Shown here: positions 11,089 to 21,061 of the stretch, piece after piece
How positions within the stretch are numbered: position 1 is the stretch's first letter
Layout: each line of letters begins with the position of its first letter
Source: an uncultured Flammeovirgaceae bacterium
GTDB lineage: Bacteria > Bacteroidota > Bacteroidia > Cytophagales > MED-G16
Assembly: GCA_913046795.1 (NCBI GenBank)
Contig: CAJWTC010000005.1
Span: 1 to 37,455, forward strand
Direction: 5' to 3'
Length of the DNA stretch: 37,455 nucleotides
Translations under genes and position numbers: made by a program
The notes under the pieces: model-generated
Database searches by the model: none
What the model saw: the letters and a program-made list of their open reading frames with translations, nothing else
What the model was told of the DNA's origin: nothing

Positions 11089-12204
11089 TTATTTATTTAG
11101 CTCTATTCTGATTATAGTTTCAATATTTTTTGTTGATTTAAGTACATAGATTTTGCCTTTATGATAATTTTCAATTATTCTCTTAGCCAAAGTAAGACCA
11201 AGACCCCATCCTCTTCTTTTTGAAGTATAACCAGGACTAAATATTTTTTTAAATTCGCCTTTTTCTATCCCTTTCCCATCATCAATAAAATCTATAATTA
11301 CTGAATTTTTTTTATCAACTAAATTTATATTTATCTCGCCATCTTCGCTAACCGCATCTATCGAGTTTTTATATAAGTTTTCAATAACCCAGCTAAATAA
11401 TTGTTCATTATACTCTATATAAACATTATCTAATTTCATTTTGGTTTTTATTTTTAAAGATGTTCTAACCTTTAAATATTTTATAGAATTATTAATTATT
11501 TGACTAAGATTACCTTCCTTTAATTTTGGTTTTGAACCTATGTTTGAGAACCTATCAGTAATAGTTTTAAGTCTATCCAAATCTTTTTCTATTTCTTTTG
11601 AAAGAGTTTTGTTATCTATATTTTTTTTTGATTTTATATATTCATTCCATCCAATCAGAGAAGATAGTGGTGTTCCAAGTTGGTGAGCAGTTTCTTTTGC
11701 GAGACCTGTCCAAAGTCTATCTTTTTCTGATTTACTGGAGTAATAAAATATAAGGTAAAGAGACGATAAAACTAGAATCATAAAAATAATAAGAAAGTAT
11801 GGAGCTATTATTATTAGGTCTAATACATAAGAGTTTTTAAAGAAAATGTATTGTCTTTCATCTTTTTTATTTCCAACTCCTTTAAAATTCACTATTATAG
11901 GATCATATTGATTTCTCATCTTATTAAGCTCACTTATTAGATATGATGAGTCTTTTAGGATTTTTATTTCATCTAAATTTTTATATTCAATTATTTTATA
12001 ATCTCCATCTGTTATAATAACTGGAATCGTTTTGTTTTCAATAAGTATATCTTCAACAAAAATATTAGCATCATCATCTTGATTTGGGTTAGATATATAT
12101 TCTAGGAATTTTCCATATCTTTTTATAGAGGACACCTCTCTTTCCTTAATGTCATCTACAATTTGATTAAAAAAAAAGATTGAAGACACTATGAAAGTGA
12201 CCAC
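11089..12204 (-). CDS. Membrane sensor histidine kinase (orphan; start uncertain)
   Basis: TM segment YFLIIFMILVLSSLYLIFYYS; H-box LAKETAHQLGTPLSSLIGW; N-box NLYKNSIDAV; DDGKGI; GWGLGLTLAKRIIENYHKG. The frame stays open upstream to a TAA (KLNTGRNIRWVISALVVTFIVSS...) with no ATG, so the start may lie about 45 nt further upstream at a non-standard codon. Confidence 0.9.
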   Translation of the reverse strand: MVTFIVSSIFFFNQIVDDIKEREVSSIKRYGKFLEYISNPNQDDDANIFVEDILIENKTIPVIITDGDYKIIEYKNLDEIKILKDSSYLISELNKMRNQYDPIIVNFKGVGNKKDERQYIFFKNSYVLDLIIIAPYFLIIFMILVLSSLYLIFYYSSKSEKDRLWTGLAKETAHQLGTPLSSLIGWNEYIKSKKNIDNKTLSKEIEKDLDRLKTITDRFSNIGSKPKLKEGNLSQIINNSIKYLKVRTSLKIKTKMKLDNVYIEYNEQLFSWVIENLYKNSIDAVSEDGEININLVDKKNSVIIDFIDDGKGIEKGEFKKIFSPGYTSKRRGWGLGLTLAKRIIENYHKGKIYVLKSTKNIETIIRIELNK

Positions 12205-12302
12205 AAGAGCGGAGATAACCCACCTTATATTTCTTCCAGTATTCAGTTTTTAAATATTTAATTAATAATCTAAAATAACTATTAATTATTTGAGCTATCT
12301 AC

Positions 12303-13418
12303 TTAGCTCATGAAATCTCTGACTCTCTCAAAAAAACCTTTATCGGATTTACTTGGATTTGGTTTAAAATTTTTAGAATCTTTTAGCTTTAATAATATCT
12401 TCTCTTCTTCAATACTCAATTTTTTAGGTGTCCATATGTTAATATGAATTAGCTGATCACCTGTTGATGATGAGTTGATATCTCTAATTCCTTTACCCCT
12501 TAATCTTAATATTTTTCCGCTTTGAGTTCCAGAAGGAATTTTAATTTTTACTTTGCCATTAATGGTAGGTACTTCTAGTTCTTTACCTAATACAGCATCT
12601 ATAAAGTTTACATATAAATCATAGACTATATTATTGCCATCTCTTTTAAATTCTTCACTTTCTATTTCTTCTATTAGTATAAGAAGATCTCCAGCCATTC
12701 CTCCAGAAGGTGACTCATTCCCTTTACCTGACATTGATAGTTGCATTCCATTAGATACTCCTGAGGGTATCTTTATTTCTATAATTTCTTCCTTATATTG
12801 TAAACCTGTGCTATCTACACCAGGTGGTTTATTATCAATTATCTTTCCTGTTCCACTGCATTGGTAGCATGGAGAAGATGAAACCATTTGTCCAAGCATT
12901 GTATTAACAACTTTATTTACCTTACCTGTTCCATTGCATGCTGGACATGTCTTGAATGTTACTCCAGGAGCTGTAACTAATCTTTTTACCTTAATTTTTT
13001 TATCAACTCCACCTGCTATCTCCTTAATGCTTAGTTTAAGTTTTATTCTAAGATTAGTTCCTTTATTTCTTTGCTGGCTTGATCCGCCTCCAAAGAAACT
13101 ATCAAAAGGACTTCCACCACCAAAAATATCTCCAAATTGATCAAAGATGTCCTCCATATTCATGTTTCCACCTGAGAAACCACCCTGTCCTCCTTTAAAA
13201 GCATTATGACCAAACCTGTCATATTGTTGTTTTTTTTCAGGATTACTTAGAATTTCGTATGCTTCTGCTGCCTCTTTAAATTTTTCCTCAGCTTCTTTAT
13301 TGTCTGGGTTTTTGTCAGGGTGGAACTTTATTGCAACTTTTCTATAAGCTTTCTTGATTTCAGTAGCTGATGCTGACTTGTTGACATTTAAAATATCGTA
13401 GTAGTCTCTCTTTGACAT
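12303..13418 (-). CDS. dnaJ: Chaperone DnaJ (Hsp40) with reduced zinc-binding domain
   Basis: [39 protein letters not shown] region; CPACNGTG and CYQCSGTG only. Confidence 0.97.
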   Translation of the reverse strand: MSKRDYYDILNVNKSASATEIKKAYRKVAIKFHPDKNPDNKEAEEKFKEAAEAYEILSNPEKKQQYDRFGHNAFKGGQGGFSGGNMNMEDIFDQFGDIFGGGSPFDSFFGGGSSQQRNKGTNLRIKLKLSIKEIAGGVDKKIKVKRLVTAPGVTFKTCPACNGTGKVNKVVNTMLGQMVSSSPCYQCSGTGKIIDNKPPGVDSTGLQYKEEIIEIKIPSGVSNGMQLSMSGKGNESPSGGMAGDLLILIEEIESEEFKRDGNNIVYDLYVNFIDAVLGKELEVPTINGKVKIKIPSGTQSGKILRLRGKGIRDINSSSTGDQLIHINIWTPKKLSIEEEKILLKLKDSKNFKPNPSKSDKGFFERVRDFMS

Positions 13419-13897
13419 TATGATCCAATTACAACTTTACCAAATCTCAGAATTTTATCACCTATTAGGTAACCATCTTCTATAATATCAACAACTTTTC
13501 CTTTTAATTTTTTTTCTGATGGGGTACTTGTAATAGCTTCATGAAATTCAGAGTTGAAATCATCACCAACCTTAATTTCCATTTTCTTTAAATTATGCTT
13601 TTCAAGAATCCCTCTTAATTTTTGGAATATTAAATTAATTCCCTCTTCGTCAATAACATTATCAGAATCAGAAGATTTAATTGCCCTCTCAAAATCATCA
13701 GATATAGGTAAAATTTCTTTTAGCAAATCTTTATTTGCTGAATCAATCATTTCAATTTTTTCTTTAGATGTTCTTCTCCTATAATTTTCGAACTCGGAGT
13801 ATAGTCTAAGATATTTGTCTTTAGATTCTTGAAGTTCTAATTTTAGATCTTGACTTTTAGTTGTTTTTGTTTTCTTTGTAGTCTTTTTCTTATTCAT
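13418..13897 (-). CDS. grpE: Nucleotide exchange factor GrpE
   Basis: [55 protein letters not shown]; 1-nt overlap with dnaJ. Confidence 0.95.
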   Translation of the reverse strand: MNKKKTTKKTKTTKSQDLKLELQESKDKYLRLYSEFENYRRRTSKEKIEMIDSANKDLLKEILPISDDFERAIKSSDSDNVIDEEGINLIFQKLRGILEKHNLKKMEIKVGDDFNSEFHEAITSTPSEKKLKGKVVDIIEDGYLIGDKILRFGKVVIGS

Positions 13898-13910
13898 ATA
13901 TTATGTACTT

Positions 13911-13925
13911 ACAATTTCTTTGCCA
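13911..13925 (-). promoter_or_regulatory. Sigma-54-like -24/-12 element upstream of grpE (TGGCA-AAGAAA-TTGT)
   Basis: GG-N10-GT, same arrangement as the dnaK copy. Confidence 0.5.
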
Positions 13926-13936
13926 AAAAAAAAAAA

Positions 13937-13949
13937 TGCCATTTTGACT
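13937..13949. promoter_or_regulatory. Imperfect palindrome TGCCATTTTGACT upstream of grpE, counterpart of the dnaK site
   Basis: 11 nt from the sigma-54-like element, the same spacing as at dnaK. Confidence 0.45.
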
Positions 13950-13950
13950 A

Positions 13951-14934
13951 TTATTTATTTAATTTTTTCCAAATCAAATTCTTTAATTTGTCAAGGTTGT
14001 AATTTGTTATACTTGAGATAAAAACTGTTTCATGCTTAAAGTCTAATTCAATCTTTTTTACTTCTTCACTTGTTTTTAAGTCTGACTTTGATATTGCAAT
14101 GATAATATCTTTCTCCATTAACTCTTTATTATATTTATTTAGTTCCTTCCTTAACATCTTAAACTCTTCATTTATTTTAGAGGTTATTGGAATTAGAAAT
14201 AGTAGGATAGAGTTTCTCTCAATATGTCTTAGAAATCTAAAACCTAAACCTTTTCCTTCGGATGCACCTTCTATTATCCCTGGAATATCTGCCATAATAA
14301 ATGATTTGTCATCTTTGAAAGGAACAACACCTAGATTTGGTTTTATTGTAGTAAATGGATAATCCCCAATTTTAGGTTTTGCTTCGGATATAGATGAGAG
14401 TAAAGTAGATTTGCCTGCATTAGGGAATCCAACAAGGCCAACATCTGCCAAAACTTTTAATTCGAGGGTCACCCATTTTTCAACTCCTTTTTTTCCTGGT
14501 TGGCTGTATTGAGGAGCTTGGTTGGTTGATGATTTAAAATGGAAATTACCTAATCCACCTTGCCCACCTTCCATCAAAACTTTTTCATCACCATCATTGA
14601 TTACCTCTAATAATAGCTTCTCATCTTCTGCAGATTTTACTACTGTTCCTAGTGGAACATTAATAATAACATCATTGCCGTCTTTCCCGTGCTTTTTAGC
14701 TCCGCTCCCATTTTCTCCATTCTCTGCCTTTAAATGTTTAGAATACCTTAAGTGTAGAAGAGTCCAAAATTGACTATTGCCTCTCAAAATAATGTCACCT
14801 CCCTTTCCACCGTCTCCACCATCAGGACCACCTAATGGCACAAACTTCTCTCGTCTAAAATGGGAGGAGCCAGATCCACCATTTCCAGATTTACAGTAGA
14901 TTTTAATGTAATCAATAAAATTAGGATTGCTCAT
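13951..14934 (-). CDS. obg: GTPase Obg/CgtA
   Basis: FIDYIKIYCKSGNGGSGSSHFRREKFVPLGGPDGGDGGKGGD; GFPNAGKSTLLSSIS; DIPGIIEGASEGKGLG. Confidence 0.98.
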   Translation of the reverse strand: MSNPNFIDYIKIYCKSGNGGSGSSHFRREKFVPLGGPDGGDGGKGGDIILRGNSQFWTLLHLRYSKHLKAENGENGSGAKKHGKDGNDVIINVPLGTVVKSAEDEKLLLEVINDGDEKVLMEGGQGGLGNFHFKSSTNQAPQYSQPGKKGVEKWVTLELKVLADVGLVGFPNAGKSTLLSSISEAKPKIGDYPFTTIKPNLGVVPFKDDKSFIMADIPGIIEGASEGKGLGFRFLRHIERNSILLFLIPITSKINEEFKMLRKELNKYNKELMEKDIIIAISKSDLKTSEEVKKIELDFKHETVFISSITNYNLDKLKNLIWKKLNK

Positions 14935-15500
14935 TAATGGTCAATTTTAGAACATATTGAATCGAATATATTTTCAATTGTACCATGACCATCTATTGGG
15001 TAATATTTACTTTGATTTTTATAATGATTTAGAACAGGAAGAGTTTCTTTTTTATAAACACTTATCCTATTATTTATTTTGTCCTCACTTTGGTCATCTA
15101 CTCTTCCAGATACTAATGATCTTTTTTTAATTCTTGAAATAAGTTCTTCATCCTTTACTTCGAGAGATATTAAACGGTTGATCTCTAATTTTTTAGCTTT
15201 TAGCATTACATCTAGAGCTTCAGCTTGTTTTACTGTTCTAGGAAAACCATCAAAAATAAAACCATTTGAATTTAAATTTTCTTTTATCTTAACTTCAACC
15301 ATATCAATAACAACTTTGTCAGGAACAAGATTTCCTTCTTCCATATACTTTTTTGCCTCTAGTCCAAGAGATGTATTATTTCCAAGATGCATCCTAAATA
15401 GATCTCCAGTAGCAATATGAATTAGATTATATTTTTCAATTAACTTATCGCTCTGTGTTCCCTTTCCTGCTCCCGGAGGACCAAAAATAATTATATTCAT
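14934..15500 (-). CDS. adk: Adenylate kinase
   Basis: MNIIIFGPPGAGKGTQSDKLIEKYNLIHIATGDLFR; FIFDGFPRTVKQAEAL. Confidence 0.98.
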   Translation of the reverse strand: MNIIIFGPPGAGKGTQSDKLIEKYNLIHIATGDLFRMHLGNNTSLGLEAKKYMEEGNLVPDKVVIDMVEVKIKENLNSNGFIFDGFPRTVKQAEALDVMLKAKKLEINRLISLEVKDEELISRIKKRSLVSGRVDDQSEDKINNRISVYKKETLPVLNHYKNQSKYYPIDGHGTIENIFDSICSKIDH

Positions 15501-15517
15501 CTTCTATAAATTAAGAT

Positions 15518-16495
15518 TCAAAGATATAAATCTAAATTGTATCTTTTAGTTTTTTTTATAAGCTCTTTGGGATCGATAGCTTTTACACCTGAATAGTTAC
15601 AAACTATACCACCTGTAACATTACATATTTCACCAATAAACTTTTGAGGTAATTTTAGATAAAATAATATTGTAGCTAATGATATGATTGCATCACCAGC
15701 TCCTGATACATCAACTATTTTTGACTGAAATATATCATGTTTTGAGACCTCTTTTTCAGATAGAATAAGAATTCCTTCTTCAGATAGGGTAATCATTAAG
15801 TGATTTATCGAGTTCTTTTTCATAAATTTTTTACCAATACTCTGAAGGTTTTCAAGGGTTGGGTTGTTTATTTTAAGTGATTTTGTAATTTCTTTTAAAT
15901 TAGGTTTAAATACATCAATATTTTTGTAATCAGTAAAGTTTTTGTTTTTAGGATCCACTGAAATAAATATTTTTTTCTTTGATGTTATTCTGTCAATTAA
16001 TACATTATCAATAACACCTTTATTATAATCTTGAAAAATTAGTATATCGGAAGTTTTGATCTTTTCATTTATTTTCGATAATAATTTGGATCGTGTTTTT
16101 TCATTTAAATTTTCTTTAATCTCCTCATCGATTCTAACAACATGTTTATTGTCAACAATTATTCTTTCTTTAACTGTAGTTTTTCTTGATGGATCTATAA
16201 TAACTCCACTTGTTTCTAGATCATTCTTTTCTAATTTTTTTATTATATCTCTTCCATTCTCATCATCACCTATAACTGTACAGAGAACTGGGATTACACC
16301 TAATTGCTTTAGATTTAGAATTACATTTGCGGCACCACCAAGTTTAGTAGACTTTTTAATTACATCAACAACGGGCACTTTAGCTTCTGGGGATTGTCTA
16401 TTAATATTTCCAATCTTGTAAGAATCTAGCATTGCATCTCCAACTACTATTACCTTAAGTTTTTTGAATTGAGTAAATATGTTTTCAATTTTCAC
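15518..16495 (-). CDS. PfkB-family carbohydrate kinase, HldE N-domain / D-glycero-beta-D-manno-heptose-7-phosphate kinase-like
   Basis: VVGDAMLDSYKIGNINRQSPEAKVPVV; LGGAANVILNLKQLG; VDVSGAGDAIISLATI. Confidence 0.88.
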   Translation of the reverse strand: MKIENIFTQFKKLKVIVVGDAMLDSYKIGNINRQSPEAKVPVVDVIKKSTKLGGAANVILNLKQLGVIPVLCTVIGDDENGRDIIKKLEKNDLETSGVIIDPSRKTTVKERIIVDNKHVVRIDEEIKENLNEKTRSKLLSKINEKIKTSDILIFQDYNKGVIDNVLIDRITSKKKIFISVDPKNKNFTDYKNIDVFKPNLKEITKSLKINNPTLENLQSIGKKFMKKNSINHLMITLSEEGILILSEKEVSKHDIFQSKIVDVSGAGDAIISLATILFYLKLPQKFIGEICNVTGGIVCNYSGVKAIDPKELIKKTKRYNLDLYL

Positions 16496-16496
16496 T

Positions 16497-17699
16497 CTAA
16501 TTGAGTTTTTGAATTGATCTATTCATCCTTTTACAAGCTTCAATCAAATCACTCTCGCTAGCTGCATATGATAATCTTATACAATTTGGAGCTCCAAAGT
16601 CTTCACCTGGAACTAATGATATCTTTGCATCCTCTAAGAGATACATAGCTAGGTCATTTGATGATTTTATTTCTACACCTTTTTTATCTTTTTTTCCAAT
16701 AATATTATCTATCTCAGGGAAAAAGTAGAAAGCACCCTCTGGTAAATTTACTTTTAGTTTACTTATTTTATTTAGCTTATCAAAAACCAGATCTCTCCTT
16801 TTGAGGTAAGAATTTTTCATTTCAATTGCACATTCATTTCCAGCCCTTAATGCAGCGTAACCTGCTCTCTGAGCAATTGAACAGTTGGCAGATGTGGTTT
16901 GACCTTGCATCTTATTTATTGATTTAGCTATCTCTTTTGGAGCACCAATATATCCAAGTCTCCAACCTGTCATTGCAAAGGCTTTTGAAAATCCATTCAT
17001 TGTAATTGTCCTGTCTGACATACCATCTAAAGAACCAAAACTGCAATGTTCATTTGTGAAATTAATATGTTCATAAATTTCATCTGATATAATTACTATA
17101 TCTGGATAATCAGCCAAGATATCTCTGTATTTATTTAGGTCTTCTCTACTAAAAACAGTCCCAGTTGGGTTACATGGAGAGCTAAATATTATAGCTTTAG
17201 TTTTTTTTGTTATAGCACTTTTTAGTTGGTCTTCTGATGGTTTAAAATCATTACTAATGGAAGTATTTATATATATAGGGACACCTTCAGCTAAGGTTAT
17301 GATTGCAGAGTAACTCACCCAAAAAGGCGAAAAAACTATAACTTCATCTCCTTTATTTAAAATTGAAAACATGACATTTGTTATAGAATGTTTAACTCCA
17401 TTAGATACAATTATCTGGCTAGGATCATATTTTAATTTATTCTCTTCAATAAATTTCCTTGATATCTCTTCACGTAAGTCGGAATAGCCTGCAACAGGTG
17501 GATATGAAAAATAATTTCCTGAATCTATTGCCTCTTTTGCTCCATCACAAATGTGAGTAGGTGTCTTAAAATCAGGCTCTCCTAAACTTAAACTTATTAC
17601 GTCAACTCCCTTTGATCTATATTCTCTCGCTAGGGCAGCCATAGCTAGTGTTGAAGATTCTTCTACTTTTTGTAATCTATTAGATTCAGTTTTGTTCAT
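16497..17699 (-). CDS. Pyridoxal-phosphate aminotransferase, class I (aspartate aminotransferase-like)
   Basis: VISLSLGEPDFKTPTHI; SSPCNPTGTVFSREDL; ISDEIYEHI; NGFSKAFAMTGWRLGYIGAP. Confidence 0.93.
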   Translation of the reverse strand: MNKTESNRLQKVEESSTLAMAALAREYRSKGVDVISLSLGEPDFKTPTHICDGAKEAIDSGNYFSYPPVAGYSDLREEISRKFIEENKLKYDPSQIIVSNGVKHSITNVMFSILNKGDEVIVFSPFWVSYSAIITLAEGVPIYINTSISNDFKPSEDQLKSAITKKTKAIIFSSPCNPTGTVFSREDLNKYRDILADYPDIVIISDEIYEHINFTNEHCSFGSLDGMSDRTITMNGFSKAFAMTGWRLGYIGAPKEIAKSINKMQGQTTSANCSIAQRAGYAALRAGNECAIEMKNSYLKRRDLVFDKLNKISKLKVNLPEGAFYFFPEIDNIIGKKDKKGVEIKSSNDLAMYLLEDAKISLVPGEDFGAPNCIRLSYAASESDLIEACKRMNRSIQKLN

Positions 17700-18310
17700 T
17701 ACTTTAAATTATAATTAATTCTTGAAGATATGCTTCTTCCTAATGTGACTTCATCTGCGTACTCAATCTCACCTCCAATTGGGATCCCTCTTGAAATTGT
17801 AGTTATTTTAACATTGAATTCAGAAAGTTTTTTTGATATATAGAATGAAGTTGTGTCACCGTCTAGAGTTGGGCTCAAGGCAAAGATAATTTCTTTGATG
17901 TTATTCTCTTTGACTCTTTTAATTAGGGTCGCTATATTAAGCTCTTCTGGCCCAATACCATCGATAGGAGAAATTAATCCTCCAATAACGTGGAAAAGAC
18001 CGTTGTAATGATTTGTATTTTGAATGGCTAAAACATCGGGTGTATCCTCAACCACACATATAATATCTCTATTTATGAATGGGTTATTTTTTTTACATAC
18101 ACAATCATTATCTTCACACATCATATGACAAACATCACAATATTGGGTTTTTTCTTTGAGATCAATTATTGATTTAGATAGGCTTTGACTAAAATTAATA
18201 TCTTTTTTCAGTAGATAAAGAGAGAGTCTTAGGGCAGTTTTTTTTCCGATACCTGGTAATTTTGAGATCTCATTTACAGCTTCTTCAAGTATTTTTGTAG
18301 GTAATTTCAT
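17699..18310 (-). CDS. recR: Recombination protein RecR
   Basis: LPGIGKKTALRLSLYLL; Cys cluster CDVCHMMCEDNDCVC; ICVVEDTPDVLAIQNTNHYNGLFHVIGG; TOPRIM. Confidence 0.97.
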   Translation of the reverse strand: MKLPTKILEEAVNEISKLPGIGKKTALRLSLYLLKKDINFSQSLSKSIIDLKEKTQYCDVCHMMCEDNDCVCKKNNPFINRDIICVVEDTPDVLAIQNTNHYNGLFHVIGGLISPIDGIGPEELNIATLIKRVKENNIKEIIFALSPTLDGDTTSFYISKKLSEFNVKITTISRGIPIGGEIEYADEVTLGRSISSRINYNLK

Positions 18311-18400
18311 TCAAAATAAGATATTATAAAATCTAATTTGATTTTTAGATTAACTTAGTAAAATTATAATCTAACATAACCATTTTTTTGATTAAAAAAT

Positions 18401-19828
18401 ATGAATCCAAATATTATATTATTCATATTCATTATTTATTTTCTTATTCTATTACTGATCTCAAATTTTACAACAAAAAAATCAAAATTTAATGATTTTT
18501 TTAATGCTAATAAATCATCACCTTGGTATTTGGTTGCTTTTGGTATGATAGGAACTTCGCTTTCTGGTGTAACATTTATATCTATTCCAGGAGAAGTTGG
18601 TAACTCTAATTTTTCGTATTTTCAACTGGTTATTGGGTACTTATTTGGGTACTATTTTATTTCAAAAGTATTGCTTCCTTTATATTACAAATATAATTTG
18701 ATATCTATATATACTTACCTGGAGAAGAGGTTTGGAGTATATAGTTATAAAACAGGTGCCTTCTTCTTTTTACTTTCAAGAACTATTGGAGCTTCATTCC
18801 GATTATTTTTAGTTGCAGGGGTTCTACAAATTGCAGTTTTTGATCAATTTAATTTACCTTTTTATTTTTCGGTTTTCATTACGATTGTCTTGATATGGAT
18901 CTATACTATTCGCGGTGGTATAAAGACTATTGTGTGGACGGATACCCTTCAGACATTATTCATGATATCTTCAGTTATAATAACTATAGTTTTTATTCTA
19001 AATGAGATGAACCTTACCTTTTTTGAGGTAAAAGATTTACTTATTTCAAGTAACTATTCAAAAGTTTTTGTATTGGATTGGAGAGAAAGTAATTTCTTTT
19101 TAAAGCAATTTCTTTCTGGTGCATTTATTGCGATTGTGATGACTGGTTTAGATCAGGACATGATGCAAAAAAATCTTACTTGTAAAAACTTGAAAGAATC
19201 ACAGAAAAATATTTTTTGGTTTTGTATAATTCTTGTTTTTGCAAATCTGTTATTCTTAACTCTAGGAGCATTACTTTATTTGTATAGTGACTTTTTACAG
19301 TTTAATATCCCAAGTAGTACAGATGATCTTTTCCCTCTCCTTGCAATAAATCATATGGGAGAATTTGCTGGGATAGTTTTTATTTTAGGAATAATTGCAG
19401 CAGCTTATTCTAGTGCTGATTCTGCACTTACCTCGCTTACAACATCATTTTGTATTGACTTCCTTGATATAGAAAAATATAAATCAAAAAAAAGAGTTAG
19501 AGTTTTAGTTCATATAATGTTCTCAATTATATTGTTTTTTGTAATTCTTATTTTTAATGAAATAAATGATCAGAGTGTTATTAACTCTATATTTAAAGCT
19601 GCAGGTTATACATATGGACCTCTTCTTGGTCTTTTCTTTTTTGGGATTTTTACCAAATATAAAATTGAAGATAAATATTCAACTATTGTTTGTGTTATAT
19701 CTCCATTTTTAAGTTACCTCATAAATATTTATTCTCAAGAAATCCTCTTTGGGTATATATTTGGTTTTGAAATTTTAATATTAAATGGGTTAATAACTTT
19801 TACGGGATTATATCTGATTAAAAAGTAA
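18401..19828 (+). CDS. Sodium:solute symporter (SSS family)
   Basis: Multi-TM; FNANKSSPWYLVAFGMIGTSLSGVTFISIPGEVG; IIAAAYSSADSALTSLTTSF. Confidence 0.9.
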   Translation: MNPNIILFIFIIYFLILLLISNFTTKKSKFNDFFNANKSSPWYLVAFGMIGTSLSGVTFISIPGEVGNSNFSYFQLVIGYLFGYYFISKVLLPLYYKYNLISIYTYLEKRFGVYSYKTGAFFFLLSRTIGASFRLFLVAGVLQIAVFDQFNLPFYFSVFITIVLIWIYTIRGGIKTIVWTDTLQTLFMISSVIITIVFILNEMNLTFFEVKDLLISSNYSKVFVLDWRESNFFLKQFLSGAFIAIVMTGLDQDMMQKNLTCKNLKESQKNIFWFCIILVFANLLFLTLGALLYLYSDFLQFNIPSSTDDLFPLLAINHMGEFAGIVFILGIIAAAYSSADSALTSLTTSFCIDFLDIEKYKSKKRVRVLVHIMFSIILFFVILIFNEINDQSVINSIFKAAGYTYGPLLGLFFFGIFTKYKIEDKYSTIVCVISPFLSYLINIYSQEILFGYIFGFEILILNGLITFTGLYLIKK

Positions 19829-19833
19829 AAGTT

Positions 19834-21054
19834 TTATAATCTACTATTTAAGTAATTGTTATAAGCGGATCCAAAAGTATAGCTTAACCCAATTCTAAAT
19901 TCAGTGAAGAAGTCTGTTGCAATCTCTTTTTGCTGAAGAAGTAAATCTTCAATGGAAACGTTTCTCATTGGTAAACTTAACTGGTCTCTTATCAACTCTA
20001 ATTCTCCACCAAGTCTTACTGATAACCCTTCAAAAACTCTTATAGAGAACCAGCTATCTAACCTTAGACTATATTTATCTGGGTCTTGTAAAAATGACTT
20101 TCCAGATAGGTTAGTATTTATTTCTCCCCATGGTTGTCTGAATCTCGTCTCAAATCCAATGAAATGTACATAAACATCTTCTCTGAGCTTGTCATATATA
20201 GTTTTTTCTATATAGTTTCTGTAGCCGTACCCAATTCTATAATTTATTACCATCTCTCTCCTTACGAATTCATTGTAAGGAAAAAAACTATATTCAATTG
20301 CTGGTAAAATATGATATCTAAAATCAATATTTTGATAGGTGTCACTACTAGCTCCAGCACTAAAACCCGCAGACCATTTTTCACTTACACTCCAAACACT
20401 TTTCATTGAAAAAGACTTTCTATTTCTTCTACTAGTAAATATATCATCGTCACTTTCATACCTATCATTTGATCTCTCAAAATCTAAATCAAATTGAAGT
20501 TTTATCTTGTCAGTAACCTTATCTGCATCAAATTGGAGGTTTATATTGGATTTTTTTCTGCTTGTTTCATTTTCAAAATTTGCATCTCCAGCACTTTGGA
20601 AAACCCAATTATTCCATTTATCAGAACTTGATTCAATTTCATCTCTAAGGATAGCGCTGTCATACGTGACACTTATTTTATTAGATATATCAGTTTCAAT
20701 TAGATAATAGACTAATCCAAGTTCAATTCTCTTTTTTAGTTTTGACCTAATTTCATCCCTTGTCATTTTAGGATTTGTATCTACTAAAAGGGATATGTTT
20801 TTATCACTAAAGAATTCATTTCCTATAAAATCTAAAGTATATCGGTTACCATTATTAGCATTTCTATTTCGATAAATAAAAAGCTGGATATTTGCTAGTG
20901 CTTGATCCCTTACGTGATCCACGTAGTTTATTTCTTTTCTTATATATGTCTGATCGCATCTGTCGCATTTAATAAATAACTTAGGTAAAATATCTTGAGA
21001 TTTTAGGACTATGGGTAAAAAGGATAAAATAGATATTAAAAGAAACCTTATCAT
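19834..21054 (-). CDS. Uncharacterised outer-membrane barrel protein with N-terminal CxxC motif
   Basis: Signal peptide; LFIKCDRCDQTYIRKEINYVDHVRDQALANIQLFIYRNR...YTLDFIGNEFF; C-terminal beta-barrel-like strands ending IGLSYTFGSAYNNYLNSRL. Confidence 0.65.
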   Translation of the reverse strand: MIRFLLISILSFLPIVLKSQDILPKLFIKCDRCDQTYIRKEINYVDHVRDQALANIQLFIYRNRNANNGNRYTLDFIGNEFFSDKNISLLVDTNPKMTRDEIRSKLKKRIELGLVYYLIETDISNKISVTYDSAILRDEIESSSDKWNNWVFQSAGDANFENETSRKKSNINLQFDADKVTDKIKLQFDLDFERSNDRYESDDDIFTSRRNRKSFSMKSVWSVSEKWSAGFSAGASSDTYQNIDFRYHILPAIEYSFFPYNEFVRREMVINYRIGYGYRNYIEKTIYDKLREDVYVHFIGFETRFRQPWGEINTNLSGKSFLQDPDKYSLRLDSWFSIRVFEGLSVRLGGELELIRDQLSLPMRNVSIEDLLLQQKEIATDFFTEFRIGLSYTFGSAYNNYLNSRL

Positions 21055-21061
21055 AATTTTT

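Noticed and set aside
11089-12250. Histidine kinase as part of a novel two-component pair
   Set aside because: No response regulator nearby; appears to be an ordinary orphan kinase, only its start codon is uncertain.
15079-16421. Plus-strand ORFs of 113 and 121 aa opposite adk and the PfkB-type kinase
   Set aside because: Antisense shadows of strongly recognisable genes; low-complexity Ser/Phe/Leu-rich translations.
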